Source of the DNA: Pseudisothecium myosuroides
Taxonomy: Eukaryota; Streptophyta; Bryopsida; Hypnales; Lembophyllaceae
Direction: 5' to 3'
Length of the DNA: 64,000 nt
Assembly: GCA_951799445.1 (NCBI GenBank)
Contig: OX637287.1
Span: 17,732,224 to 17,796,223 of the forward strand
Part shown: positions 25,039 to 37,026 of the stretch, in pieces
Numbering within the stretch: the stretch's first letter is position 1
Layout: every line of letters starts with the position of its first letter
Notes under the pieces: generated by a model
Database searches by the model: none
What the model saw: only the letters and a program-made list of their open reading frames with translations
Told to the model about the DNA's origin: nothing
Made by a program: the position numbers and the translations under genes

Positions 25039-25867
25039 TCTTCTCTGCTTCTTCAATCCGGTTGTATTTTGGTGCACAACTCCTTGATTCTAAGTCCATT
25101 GAAGCTAAAATTTGATACAAGCTAAAAGATAAGATAAAAAAGATACCCTTAAAGTTTCATTGCCATTGCACAAGATCTCAATAATGAAGAAGCTCCTCAA
25201 AAACGCCCTCCTTGGCTACCTTTGAAACCAAACACCTTCACTTCAAAGCTTCATAACTTTTTCTATATAATAGATTTAGATCTAAAACTTGGTATCATTA
25301 TAGATCAAGTGTTCAAAAACTCAGATCCAAAAGCTTATATTCATCCAACATTCCTCCAAAATGCAACACAAAAACTTCCTCAAATCAATGCTCCATTCAA
25401 TATCAAACCTCAACAAGTACACAACTAGCATCCAAAGTGCCTCTCACACCTTCCAACACACAAAAAACAAGAGAGGAGGCAAAGGACCAGCCCTTGCCTC
25501 AAGTAGACTTCAAATCCCAAAGGCAGCTAGGCCTAACCCTAACCCCACTAACCTAGATATCAAATACTAACTAACCGGTTATCAACCGGTGGCTAGCATG
25601 AACAAATGAACTAACAACAAGCTCCTAACACAACAAGGCTCAATACTAACACACCTTCTAACAAATAAAGATGCCTCATTTAATTAGTAGACGGCCCACA
25701 TCACGACAACGATAGATGTCATTCTAATGGGTGTGCTTCAAACGTGATGGTTGGGAAATAGAGGGTTCAAAGTTTGAAGCGAAAGCATGGTTGAACCAAG
25801 ACAATGTAATGCAGAAAGAAATGGGTTCAAGTTGAGAGTTGTTTAAATAAGAGCAGTTTAGAACACA

Positions 25868-26584
25868 TAGTGAATGCAAGAAACACCTGTCAATTTTGTT
25901 GTGTTTTTATAGTATTCATGATTTTCTTTCTCGAGTATTTTAAAATTAGAAAAATATTTTTCTTAAAACAAAAAATTATGGCTAATGTATACACCTTTGA
26001 GATGAAGGCAACCACCAAAGGAAATGCATAGAAAAATTCTTAAAGAAGGAGAACTAGAAAAGTGCCAAATCTCAAGAAAATGGATACTTTGATGTTTTAA
26101 TTAGTTAAAAATAGGAAACAAAAATAAATTCATAAAATGAAAATTACCCATTTGTAATAACCCTATGGAGATGGTCATTCAACCCAAAAAAATCCCAAAT
26201 AATATTTTATATGTTACAAAATGCAAGTGGAAAGAGCGTACTTTGTGGATTTTCACACCACACACAATTAATTTTTAGAATTCCTTTAGACAGTAGCTAT
26301 AAGTCTACTAGAAGACCATCCCCTCCAAATTTCAGCTCGAAATTCGTTTTTTGGGGTACTAAATAGTACTAAAAACCCCAAATTGGCAAGTGTGACATGC
26401 TATTTTTTGATAGTAAACTATTTTTGAAAATTACAAAAAAATTAGACAAGGTGTATAATAGTTATGAATACGTTATCTATAAATCTTGAATCATTTGGAG
26501 CAAAACGCAAAAGCTATGGCCAAAAAACAAATCAACGTGCAAAATGTGACGTAAAATAGTACACGTGTTTCTTGCATTCACCCC
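25868..26584 (+). mobile_element. Terminal-inverted-repeat element family N, short copy (about 0.72 kb)
   Basis: The left end reads TGAATGCAAGAAACACCTGT and the inverted right end TGAATGCAAGAAACACGTGT. The right half (about 26060-26584) is a diverged copy of 48815-49348 in the larger element at 47416-49348. The flanks on both sides (for example GGGTGTGCTTCAA at 25730 and 26724) belong to another repeat. Superfamily unknown; no clear target duplication. Confidence 0.75.
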
Positions 26585-29094
26585 GTAGATGAGCTGAACC
26601 AATTTCAGCAATGGGGCGTGTTCAGGTGGAATTTGATGTTGCTCCCTGCATTGCTTGTATTCATCTCTATAACTGCATGCTGGTTTCCCTAATTTTGTTG
26701 CATGGTGGATGTTCTCCCAAATGGGTGTGCTTCAAGCATGATTTCCCTTTTTGAGTCTTGTCGATTGGCTGCAATCTGTCAAGGAATACTAGCTTTGAGT
26801 AAGAAAGAAAATAATGTTGTGCTTGACAGTCGATAGGAAGATGAGTTTGTTGTCCAATGCAATCTGTATTGTACCGTTTTGAAGCTCATGAGATTGTAAA
26901 TCAGTGAACTCTAAACACTTGAAGCCAAGAACAGATAGGAGAAACACTTGAAGCAAAAACCTCTCGGAAGACAAGCTATGACCAAAGCGTAAGGAAGCTC
27001 ACAACCGAACATGAGGAAGCTATTTCATGAGAGTGATGATGCTCTTGCCGTTTTCCAGTCATGAGTTGGGTCTGTTTTTTCTGAATTGGCTTCCCGGTTG
27101 TAGACTACCGTGAGCCATGAAGTACCAACAATATGGTAAGATGCTCATGAGCTTTGTGTTGAGAATGACCTGAAAGTGTGCCCGACTGTGAGCTGTGGGA
27201 TATATGATCGTGGAATAACCCGCGTTTTGAAATGCCGTTGAGCAAACCCGTTGTCATGTTGCCAATGCTAGTGTCGACGCCTGATTTTTGAAATGATGGT
27301 TTCCGCGATCGCCTAGAGCAGTCCATGTCATCGCAATGGTGCGTTTTGAACATGGTGGGTTATGAAGCAATTGAAGCTGAATGCACAAATCTGGTTCAAT
27401 TGACAGTTGATCTAGTGCATCTTAAACCCTAGTCGCTTGAGGTTGGAAATAGTTTGGGTTTTGAAATGCTGTGGAGCAAACTTGCAATTGCCGAAGCTAT
27501 TGTCCTTGAGCAATTCCAATGAATAGTTGAAAGCAAAGCAAAGCAAAGAACGTAGGAAGCAAAGGCAGGCTTTTGATATAAGCACTGTGTTGACTACTTG
27601 GTGAACATGTCCATGCAAGATGTAGGAAATGGCAACGACATATGTCGAGGAGATATACCCCTTCGATTTCCGGAAACAATTGTATCCTTGCAAGGTTGTC
27701 TTAATGAAGGCGGAGGTGTGGAATTTTGTGATGCACCATTGGCCGACAGCATCTTTCAAGGAAGATGTCGTTTATCCTTTCGTGAGTTCAGCTTCGAGGC
27801 AGCTCCAACAATTTATGATGGACGTGGATAGGTATTTGTTGTAGGTCACGCTATAGCTTCTCGCCATCCTACTCGGCCTACTTGGTATGCGGTCTGCATG
27901 GACGTTGGCCTCCATGAAACTGCCTTTGGAGTAGACCTTGGTAGCTATTTCTCTTGAAGGCAAGTAGGTGCATTACAATGCGGATATGCAAATGTAGGAG
28001 TTTACAACAGCCACTGAATCCTAGGACGCCCAGTTCTTTTTCATGAACATTCATATCTGCTTTGAGGAGCATGCTATGGAGTTGTCAATGTCCACAGTTT
28101 GCATGGTGGTGGTGGCAATGTAGAGACTCCCCATAGATTGGAGCGAGTTGCTTCATGTACATTTGCACTGAAAGATGCTCAAAATGAAGCGCGACGAGGT
28201 AGTGAACCTAGCCAAATGCTTCGCCAAGTACTTGATGAATGACGTCGTCCAACGTGCGATCAAGCTCAACTATGTGATGTTGTTCGTAACGTGCTTCGAA
28301 CTTAGCGAACTGTTAAAGGTTAGTGAAATATTGTGGCCATTGCTTGAAACGGACATCCCTTGCTCGAAGCATACAGAGTCGGATCTGATGCAAGCTTCTG
28401 GACTGTAGGCGGAAGCAACTATGACATGTAATCAATGGCTCATAGTAGAGATGTTGGCACGTGTGAATTTGGTTGTCAGACCTAGTGGCAATCTTACTTC
28501 TACAGTTGGGAGACTTGGAAGCCCAATGTTTGCAATTTTATTACGAGCTGGAGGTGAAGCTGCATCAAAGGAGGACAACGAAAACGATGCCTGCAGATTG
28601 CATGCTTGCTTTACAGCAATATGTCGCCCCAATTTGAGAGGCTTTGTGCAATGAGCTGTGGAAGTAGTTGCGACAATGGCAGACAACATTCGAAAGACAA
28701 GCCCATTTTTTCAACGATAGAATGAAGCTTGAGGAGATTCTTGGGGGCACTTTCTTGGTGATTAGCAGATATCACATATCCATAATTTAGTTTTTATCCA
28801 CAATTTGGCGATTTCATCCAAGATTTTTATTATAATTGAAGTTTTCTGGCGATTTTCCACCTTATTAGTACCATTTTTTCCTATAAATGTGGTGCTAGGC
28901 CATAAAATTTGGTGCAATTTTGCACCGAATCACCAAGAACCCCCCCCCACTGAAATTCAGTAGCCATCTGATCAGGGACATTTCCCCAATTCCTCACCAG
29001 TCATGGGCAGACACACATTCAATTTTGTAAATGCACACCGATCATGCCCGGGTCAGTTGCATGGCTCAAGGCCAAGAAACTGTGCAAGCATTAA
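26585..29094. other. Intergenic region with a possible decayed reading frame
   Basis: On the plus strand one frame from 27629 to about 28660 consists of three fairly long open pieces (27629-27844, 28175-28408, 28421-28654) interrupted mainly by TAG codons. GC content (about 45-48%) is above that of the AT-rich surroundings. The translation has a protein-like mix of residues but matches nothing I recognise. The number of stops is only a little below chance, so this may not be a gene remnant at all. Confidence 0.3.
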
Positions 29095-29513
29095 GGTAGG
29101 AGGCTCAGAAATGGAGCATCTAAGTGCTGGTCCCTCTTTTTCATGTATTTCCTTGGACGGGAATATTTTTAGCTCATTTTTCAGACATAGAGAAATTGAT
29201 GAGGGATCTAACCCAAGTGGTTTTGTATTTTTCCGAGCATTTTTGAATTACTTATGAATTTTCAAACGAGTTGGGTCATAGGTCCCTATTTGTGACCCTA
29301 GGTCTTTCATAAACGGTTCACTTGCAATTCTAAATAAAAATGGGGAAAGCAAAGAGAATGATTGACTCTTGCAATTAACAAGTCTTTTTTCCTTGATTCA
29401 TGCAATGACTATACTAGTCAATTTCAAAACCAACTCATGTCCATTTCACAGTCATTTTAGGGTCCATTCTTAATGCCTGCTCTGTTTTACAACCTCCTAC
29501 CTTACCCCACCAA
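29095..29513 (+). mobile_element. MITE family G, copy 2 (about 420 bp)
   Basis: Left end AAGGTAGGAGGCTCAGAAATGG is shared, base for base, with the start of 5318-5547 for 20 positions. The right end is TTGTAAAACAGAGC inverted up to CCTCCTACCTT. The interior matches the inverted copy at 30048-30452 along nearly its whole length. Confidence 0.85.
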
Positions 29514-29773
29514 GGTTCTCGAATTCCTGAGGCGCTTTCATAAAATCTGGCTCCAGTCCGACTCCTTTGGTGAAAGGAATGGCCTCACGATCACCTGCAA
29601 ACAAGATGGGGAGATTCTCTTGAGTGGCTCTTGGTTACTCGTGTTGTTAGTTTCTGATTTTTGTTGTCTGAAAAGCTTAAAAATTGCCGCGGGGAACTTG
29701 CTTTCCTGGTTTGATGTACTTTTCCTTATCAATGGAATTTGTCCATTTGTTTTTAAAAAAAAAAAAAAAAAAA
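29514..29773 (+). repeat. Possible retroposed fragment ending in a poly(A) run
   Basis: A GC-richer stretch ends at 29755 with a run of about nineteen A. It lies immediately after the right end of the MITE at 29513. Such a tail suggests a processed transcript, SINE or LINE 3' end. No coding match is recognised and target duplications were not found. Confidence 0.35.
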
Positions 29774-30047
29774 TTCAATTGAAAATGCACTAGAACTGAG
29801 TTGTTTAAAAGAAAGAAAAGAAGCAAAAGTATTGCATCTGTGAGCATACGATTTGTTAGTGAGCAAACTGAGTCACTGGCTGACGCATGTGGAGTGGACT
29901 GTCTACCATTTTGAACAGCTGGTCTTTTCGTCAATTCAATCCCTGCATCCCACTCATTGAATTTCTAGCATTGAATTTTATTTTATCTTTTATTTTTAAA
30001 AATTTTAACACAAATGAAACGAAATTTCATTGCAAGAGATAAATTAA

Positions 30048-30452
30048 GGTAGGAGGCTCTAAAATTGCACGGGCATTAAGAACGGCCCCTGCCTACAAAA
30101 TGGACATGAGGTGGTCCTAAAATTGACCTTTATAGTCATTGAATGAATCGAGGGAAAAAGCATTAATAATTGCAAGAGCCAATCATTCTCCTTGTTTTCC
30201 CCATCATTCTTTAAACTTGCAAGTGAATGGTTTAAAAAAGACCTAGAATCATAAATAGGGACCTACAACCCAACTCGTTTGAAAGTTCATAAGTAATTCA
30301 AAAATGCTTTGGAAAATATGAAACCACATGTGTTAGATTCCTCATTTGTTTTTCAATGTCTGAAAAATGCGCTAAAAATATTTCCATCCAAAGAAATATA
30401 TAAACAAGGCGGACTAGCCTTTAGATGAGCGATTTTTGAGCCTTTTACCTCA
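30048..30452 (-). mobile_element. MITE family G, copy 3, inverted relative to copy 2
   Basis: Starts AAGGTAGGAGGCTCTAAAAT and runs through blocks that are the reverse complement of 29095-29513 (GGCATTAAGAA, the 2x ATGGAC region, the ACCCAACTCGTTTGAAA block, and TTTTTCAATGTCTGAAAAAT). The right end is degenerate. With copy 2 it forms an inverted pair about 530 bp apart. Confidence 0.82.
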
Positions 30453-31620
30453 AGACAACACCAGCCACAGATGACTGGCCTAGAAGGGGAAAGACACAAA
30501 CAACTAGAGCGTAATACATTTTTAGGGCCCTTTACATCCATGAGATCACTATTGTGAGATTTTATAGGGTTGACCCTATAAGATCAGCCTTGTGAGGTCG
30601 GCTACTCTGCACTTTACGTTGGGAGAAGCCCTCCTCATTAGGCCTTTCCCTTTACAAAACTAGCTTAAGACCACAAGAGTGGGATCGAGGACAGATACTA
30701 TCACAAGCTAAAAAAAGGGCATTGCTTGGGATGTAGCACGGGAAGGCCTCTCACAACCGGCTGTAAGAAGCAATCGCAATGCCGTGCCCAGTCACAAAAG
30801 ATCATGGAGGCTGAAACTCGTGCCCGCTAAAGGGGCCTGCTACCATGCACTTGAATTGCTCGGCCTCCAATTTTGCTAAGAACTGCAACCAGTTGTTTTT
30901 TTCCTTCACTTTTTATGATGTGCCAAAGTGGCTATATAAAATGTTATAGTGGTGCTCCAAATTTCAACATTCATCTACACGCTGGCTAAAAAATATCACA
31001 TATCTAAAACTATGGTTTCATCCACAATCAGGAGATTTCAACCAAGACTTTTTTTTCATTTGAAGTTTTCTAGCGAAAAACTTCACAATTTTTTGTCATT
31101 TTTTAGCCAAATTATTTTTTTCTAGAGCAATCTCACACTACAAAGCCAAAGAAAAAAAGCCTTGAGTCCAACTTGCAGCATTGAAATTTTCATTTATCTC
31201 ATTTCACCTCTTTTTGCATTCTTGTTCCATGCATATGCCCATTTTGTTTCTCCATTACAACACTCAAGTAATGTTATTATGATGCAAAGATTGCACAGTC
31301 AAAGGATAGAGTTTTTTTTATCCCCCCTTCGTTTTATTGAAAGAGAGAAAAGGCTAGTTCAATTCAAAGTTGAGAATTAGCCAAGAGCAAATCATTTTAG
31401 GTAATATCTTTTCATTGAAGAAATATTTATTTAATTTTTACTTTCTAATAGTTTTACAACATGATTATTGCATTAGAGAAACTATGAGGCCTCCACGGGG
31501 CCGCTCCACAACCCTCCGAGGACCCCGTAGATATCATTTTATTTTGCATAAGGATTAGTTTTTTTCCTTTTGCTACTCACCTTATGTCGCGATGTATGAT
31601 GCTTGTTAGTGGCTCAAAAT
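30453..31620. other. Intergenic region, no gene seen
   Basis: No frame longer than about 70 codons and no paired repeat ends. 30540-30900 is somewhat GC-richer without recognisable content. Confidence 0.5.
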
Positions 31621-31700
31621 CCAAGTACAAGGTGATAAATAATCAGGGTTAAGGTACCTTAATGCACCTTAACCTTGATTGTTGGATACCTTGTACTTGG
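31621..31700. repeat. Imperfect 35-bp inverted repeat (hairpin)
   Basis: Arm 31621-31655 (starting CCAAGTACAAGGT) pairs with 31666-31700 (ending ACCTTGTACTTGG) at about 29 of 35 positions, with a ten-base loop. It could be a tiny MITE or form an RNA hairpin. Confidence 0.75.
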
Positions 31701-31962
31701 ATGCACCTTGCACTCTAACCAAGTTGTGGGAGAAAAAACAAATGTCCAAAATAGTCCAAGGCCATCTACCAGCAAGAATTTTATTTTATGACAATGTGAA
31801 AGACTTACTTTTTTGACATGTGGTGAAAATGAAGGGTGAAGAGGTTGTTTTTATGAAGAATTTAATTGTCCATCATGACTCCTCAAAAGGTATCATGGGA
31901 CAATTTGAAGATAGACTACTCATTGTCAAATGTACGAATTATGTTCAGAATCGAATTATATA

Positions 31963-32288
31963 CCTCATTTAGGCATAGTAGAATAACTTTTTTTCTCCAA
32001 AAACTTTCATTGAGTTAATGTGGGGAATCAAGCTAACTTTTATCTTTAAAAAATTTATTTGAGGTTTACGGATTGTAATAAAAAGTTATAGACAAAATTC
32101 AGAGAGGGTGTTTGAAAATGTCAAAAAAAATGTCTCTTTGAACCCTTCTCTAAAATTTGGCCAGAACTTTTAGTTGGAGTCTCAAAATCTCAAATGAATA
32201 TTTAGAGATGAAAATTAGCTTGAATCTCACATTAACTTAGTTCAAAGTTTTAAACAAAAAGTTATTCTACTATGCTTAAATGAAGTCT
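31963..32288. mobile_element. Foldback (palindromic) element family F, copy 1
   Basis: The sequence is one long imperfect palindrome centred near 32125. The ends carry TTTAGGCATAGTAGAATAAC and the inverted GTTATTCTACTATGC. A second copy is at 47962-48276. No coding content. Confidence 0.8.
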
Positions 32289-33964
32289 GAAATTTGACTT
32301 TGAATACAATTCCCGCATTTGTACGACTTAACTATGAGTGGACCTTGAGCTCCTATTAATCCTAATTTACATATCCTTCATGGACTGTTTTACCTACCAC
32401 TACTCTACTTGTATAAAGAACTTCTCTTCTCATCTTCAAACATACCAAATTCAGTACATGGCTTTTACTGCTACTTGCCTTTGTCTTTGGCAAGTAGCTT
32501 CAGAAACCACTTAATTTGGCTTAATTTGTCAATTAAGCACCTTGGACTTTGTTGCCTTGTACTATATTGCCCTAATGTACCGTGATTATTATGTTCTAAC
32601 ATCTTTTGCGAAAATCAGACTAGGTGAATTTTGTAATACTAGGATATTAGTTATAGGGCCAATGGTGACGTGGAAATCTTTAAGGATGTCACCACAAAGC
32701 GTCCCTCCAGATGCCTCAAAAATCCTCCAATGGCTTGAGCTATCTTAGTTAACAAATTTTTTACAGATTTAAACAAAACATGTAGTTCATTTTATCATTA
32801 TTTTGAAAGCAACAATAAATAGCATGAAAAGTGTAGTTATGTCTTTTCAAATGTGAAGAAATATCGTTAATTTAACTAAACCTAATAAATTATAGTATCA
32901 TGGACTGATGGGCCTTCATGGCATTGGAAATAGCATCTCAATAGATGAATTGATTGAGGGATCTAAGAATTATCGATGCTTGAATATGCACTAATTATAA
33001 TTTATTAAAAAAAAATACTTGGTTACAACTAGCTGTGTGAAAGAAAATTAGAGATTATTGTAAAGATGACATGGACTAGAATTAGAAAACTCAAACATGA
33101 TGACAAATGCACCAACTAGAAGTTATAAGAGGATCACTCATACTCAAGCTCAATTCTCTAATAGCCATCATCATGTGTAAGTGAGAGTTGATTTTTCAAT
33201 CACAATAAAGAAATTAGTTGCCTACCTTTGTCTCTGTATAAAGTCACATAATGACAATTGAATATAGTAGACAAGAGTTTTTAAGAGATAAAAGTTGAAT
33301 GGTAAAATTTAGGTGAATTTGTATTCCTTCCAAATAGGAGCACATGAATAGGTGCTAAATTGAAATGGTAGATTAATCAAATCCAATAAAAACCAAGATA
33401 TAGATAAATAGTACAAAACATACAAATTAAGCTAATTATTTGAATGTTTGAACTTTGAAGTGTCATGATAAGAGCATGACCAACAATACACACATCAACA
33501 TGCTCCTCTATTTCTTGCTATTGGATGAAATGTTTGCAATTAACATTTATGCAAAAATCCCAACTTCCAAAATATTCCCTTTTGATTCATCAAAAGATGT
33601 GTTTCCAAGAGTTGTCTAGCTCAATTGATTGAAACTACTTTTTCTTCTATAATTAGTCTATTGAATTGATAATGACTAAAAGGTATTTAGCTTTTGGATA
33701 CTAGGTGATCTATAAGTTTGTATTTGGGTTGTATGCAAAATAATCTGTTGCACATGTGGGACAAACAAGCAATGCACTTTACAAATCAAGATTTAAAGTG
33801 ATTTCTTAACCATTGGCCTTGACATTACATGGACGATCTATTTGGCACCTGCAACGTCATAAGACCTAACCATACACTTGCCACAGCAAGTCTAATTCAT
33901 TGGATTTACAGTGCAAACGACTTTTTTATTTTATTTTATTCCATAATCAACATAATGGCAGCAC
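32289..33964. other. AT-rich intergenic region
   Basis: No gene or repeat end recognised apart from the flank shared with 48290-48400 (TGAGCTCCTA(T/C)TAAT...CTAATTT), which extends the similarity of the two foldback copies. Confidence 0.4.
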
Positions 33965-33968
33965 CCTT

Positions 33969-34115
33969 AACCAAATTTTTGTTAAAATGGAGGTATTCCA
34001 CAAGCGTGGCACTTTTACGCTTAGACCTTGTGTTCTAAAATTTATAACAATAATAGACTTAATAACTTCATAAGGAAATGCACAAAAAAGTGGCGTATGC
34101 ATTAGAAAAAATCTA
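33969..34115 (+). mobile_element. Foldback MITE family T, diverged copy
   Basis: The left end AACC..ATTTTTGTTAAAATGG and the GTGGCACTTTTACGCTTAGACC block match copies at 36842, 39951 and 41791. The right end after AAGTGGCGTATGCATTAG is not recognisable, so this copy is degraded or truncated. Confidence 0.6.
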
Positions 34116-34588
34116 GGCTCTCCAGTAGGCTACTATGATTGAAGTGCTTAAAGGAACCCTCAAATCACATTTATTTTTGTTGAATAGTAAATTTTTCTCT
34201 ATTGTTGTTAATCTTGGTGCACTCAATTGTCAGATCACTAATTCTTGATCCCCAATCACAGCTAATCAAAGCCATCGCAAGTTCCCTCCTCTAAAAATTG
34301 CGCAATAGAAAATGGAGAAATACTCTTTAACAATTCAAATATTCACACAAGATGAACTTGTCTTTTTGTCAGAGATTCTGTCCTTTCAGTAGTTCTATTA
34401 AATGGCCTCTGAATTTATACTGCTTGTCAAATCCTGGTAACCTAGGTACTAGAGAGTCCAAACTTTCTCTAATGAAAATACCGCCATTTTAACAAAAAAA
34501 TTCATCTTTATAAAGTACTCAATGATGATCCAAGACAGGTTTTCATTCCTCATCATTGGAAACCTCCATATCATTGACAATTCTCTGC

Positions 34589-34812
34589 AGGTGTCTGAAA
34601 GTTGGATTCTCCAACAGATGAGCAGGCTACAGGAGTGCAGGTTCTAGAAACCTTGGAGACCATATTGTGCGATAGTATCAACCTCAGAATGAATACTCTG
34701 CAGGTGACTGAAAGTTGGAGGCTCCAACAGGTGAGGAGGCTGCAAGTTCTCGGAGCCTTGGAGACCAAATTGTGCGATTGTGTCAACCTCAGACTGAGTA
34801 CGACATATCGAT
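34589..34812 (+). repeat. Tandem duplication, about 112-bp period, two units
   Basis: CAGGTGTCTGAAAGTTGGA at 34589 recurs as CAGGTGACTGAAAGTTGGA at 34701, and both units end with TTGGAGACCA(T/A)ATTGTGCGAT and TCAACCTCAGA. The duplicated unit is free of stops in one frame on each strand, but nothing about it is recognised as protein. Confidence 0.85.
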
Positions 34813-35269
34813 GTAGCAGCGGCCACTGTTCGTAGCTGTCGGTAGATTGTCTTACAGCTAGTAATTCAGTGGTAGTCAAGTTAGTCTCACACGATCGACC
34901 GTTTTCATTCCAGAGCTGCAGCCAAACAATGCAGTCAGAGAACAAGTGTCGAATTCCAATGATCGGCGTACCTTGAGAAAACCTCGAAAAGTGCCGCCCC
35001 ACCGAAAGCCAAGGAATCGCCTTTACGAAGTGAGCGACTTGAAACTATCACCTCTTTCGAAGTGCCGTTGGGTTGGATCGATTTGGAAGAATTACTTGCG
35101 GAGTTGGCCGGAGCTGTCAATCCCCTCCACCTGGTGATCCCCAGCATGAAGCGGGCACGGCAGTACTAGTTGGAAACCGCCAGCACCGAACTGGAAATAT
35201 TGAGAATAGGAAACGTTTGAGAGTGTTTTCGTACTAGCTAGAGCAGTCGTTCAGAGCGGTCTTCTCATC

Positions 35270-36665
35270 ATGGAGATAGTGGATTCGTTGGAGGAAATGT
35301 TTCAATGGCAAACCCCATTCTGTGGCACCCTTCTGAACGACGTCATGGGTCCCGAGGGTACCATTCCCAGCCCGGATGCCATGCTGGTCGACATCGAGCT
35401 TCCGGAGATAAACTTGGGCCCCGAACAAGCGGCGCCTGCTTCCTACCCGAACTCTAGATTATCATTCTCTCTTTCGCCTCCGAATCCTATGTCAATTCCA
35501 CTCTTGCCTTCTCATAGCAGTAGGACCATCCCAGTAGTGACCTCTGCGGTTCCAGCCCCCGCTTGCGTTCGAAACCCCTGGGCGGTAAACACCAAGCCTT
35601 ACTCCGTACAGACAGGAAGCAGAGGGTTTGAAATTCCAGCCCCCACGACGTCCGTGTCTTTCGCACCGAAGACTCCGCCAGTGGTGAAGCCGAAGAGATC
35701 ACGTGACAGTGGAACGACCAAGCCGAAGTGTACTCCCAAGAAGAAGAAGAGTCCACAAGAACTAGGATTTGATGCTGCGGAGCCGAAATCAAACGACAAT
35801 CGTGTGCCCACGGAAGCGAAGCACATCATTCGGGAGCGGCAGAGGAGAGACGACATGTCTGCCAAGTATTCGATTCTGGAGTCTCTGTTGCCTCCAGCGC
35901 CGAAAGTATAGCTCTCTTCCCACTAACCTAGTTCACTTTGACCTTGGTCATAGGATTTCAATGTTTTGAATTGCAGAGGTTTAAAACGTTGGAACATCTA
36001 TGACCACAAGCTAGGACTGAGATGAAGTTGAGTTCTCGCTGGCACCTTCAGCAGTAATTCATTTCAGGAAACGTCGCCAAATGGTAAGTGTGTACCGTCG
36101 ACGTCCGCTGCTATTTATCTGAGCAAAGTGAGTTTTGGGGTGGCAGAGGGAGAGGGCAGTGATGGTGGAGGACGCAATCTCGTTTGTGGGAGCTCTGGAG
36201 CAGAAGAAAGCCCAACTTCTGGATCGTCGTGCTGATTTGAAGTTAATGGCGTCTTGCGACCAGTCACCAGGGAGCAAGAAAACGAGGTCCTTAGCTCCTC
36301 TTCGTGGACCATTAGGAGCTGCTGTCAACCCTTCGCGATGCATCCCGACGAAGCAGCGGTCGTCGCCCGAGAATTGTAAGTTCGATTCTCCGTTATCCGC
36401 TTCCTCAGATGGCGTCGGGGTGCGAGCTGATCCTGTACTTGTGCCTAGTGCTGGCACCACAAGAGCCATTCACGTGCACATAGGAGAGAAGGACGTTGTC
36501 ATGGAGATGTTGTGGAACAAGCCTCGTCCAAATTTCCAGAGCGCTCTGCTTCAAGCTGTGCAGTCGTTGGGGTTTGACGTGACGCAGTGTTCAATCCTTA
36601 GGGTGGGGAAAGGGTGCATACAATGCGTCGTCACTTGCTCTAAGGTATGCTGCCGATTTGAATGA
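35270..36665 (+). CDS. bHLH transcription factor with C-terminal ACT-like domain
   Basis: A nuclear DNA-binding regulator. Exon 1 is 35270-35905 and exon 2 starts at 36147; the intron splits the HLH exactly between helix 1 with loop (ending LLPPAPK) and helix 2 (starting RERAVMVEDAISFVGALEQ). The basic region RERQRRDD follows a His and keeps the Glu and Arg needed to contact E-box DNA. Residues 1-180 are Pro/Ser-rich with acidic patches and a Lys-rich stretch (KKKK) likely to aid nuclear import. Residues about 318-378 (from AIHVHIGEKDVV to QCVVTCSK) have the strand-helix pattern of ACT-like dimerisation domains found at the C terminus of many plant bHLH proteins. Read through, the frame stops at 36665 (384 residues); splicing at GTATGC (36645) to a TGA at 36724 would give 378. 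Helix 2 resembles the ZHOUPI/bHLH95 group, but the subfamily is not certain. Confidence 0.9.
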
Positions 36666-36841
36666 CTAATGATTGGCATCACATGCATTTGGAGAATTAA
36701 GATCGCATTTTAATTAATTGCAGTGAATTCAGGAGCGTTTTATCCAGTAAATCAGGTCGGTTTCCTTCTGTGACCACCCTGAGTCCACGTCTGGGCCTAA
36801 ATTACATTGAAACCTTCCAGTGATCAAACGTTTGAGAATTT

Positions 36842-37022
36842 AACGGATATTTCGTTAAAATGGCAATATTCCTCAAACTTGGCACTTTCAAGTTTAGACC
36901 GTGTGGTCTGAAAGATACACCGGTCCTAGAGTTTAGACCATGTGGTCTGAAATCTATACGAGTTCTAGGAAGTGAATGGGGAAATGGCGGAGGAATATCG
37001 CCATTTTAACGAATTATCCGTT
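36842..37022. mobile_element. Foldback MITE family T, copy with ATTT target duplication
   Basis: Ends AACGGATATTTCGTTAAAAT and its near-perfect inverted partner. Internal inverted blocks include CCATGTGGTCTGAAA. Direct 4-bp duplications ATTT lie at 36838-36841 and 37023-37026. 181 bp, non-coding. Confidence 0.9.
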
Positions 37023-37026
37023 ATTT

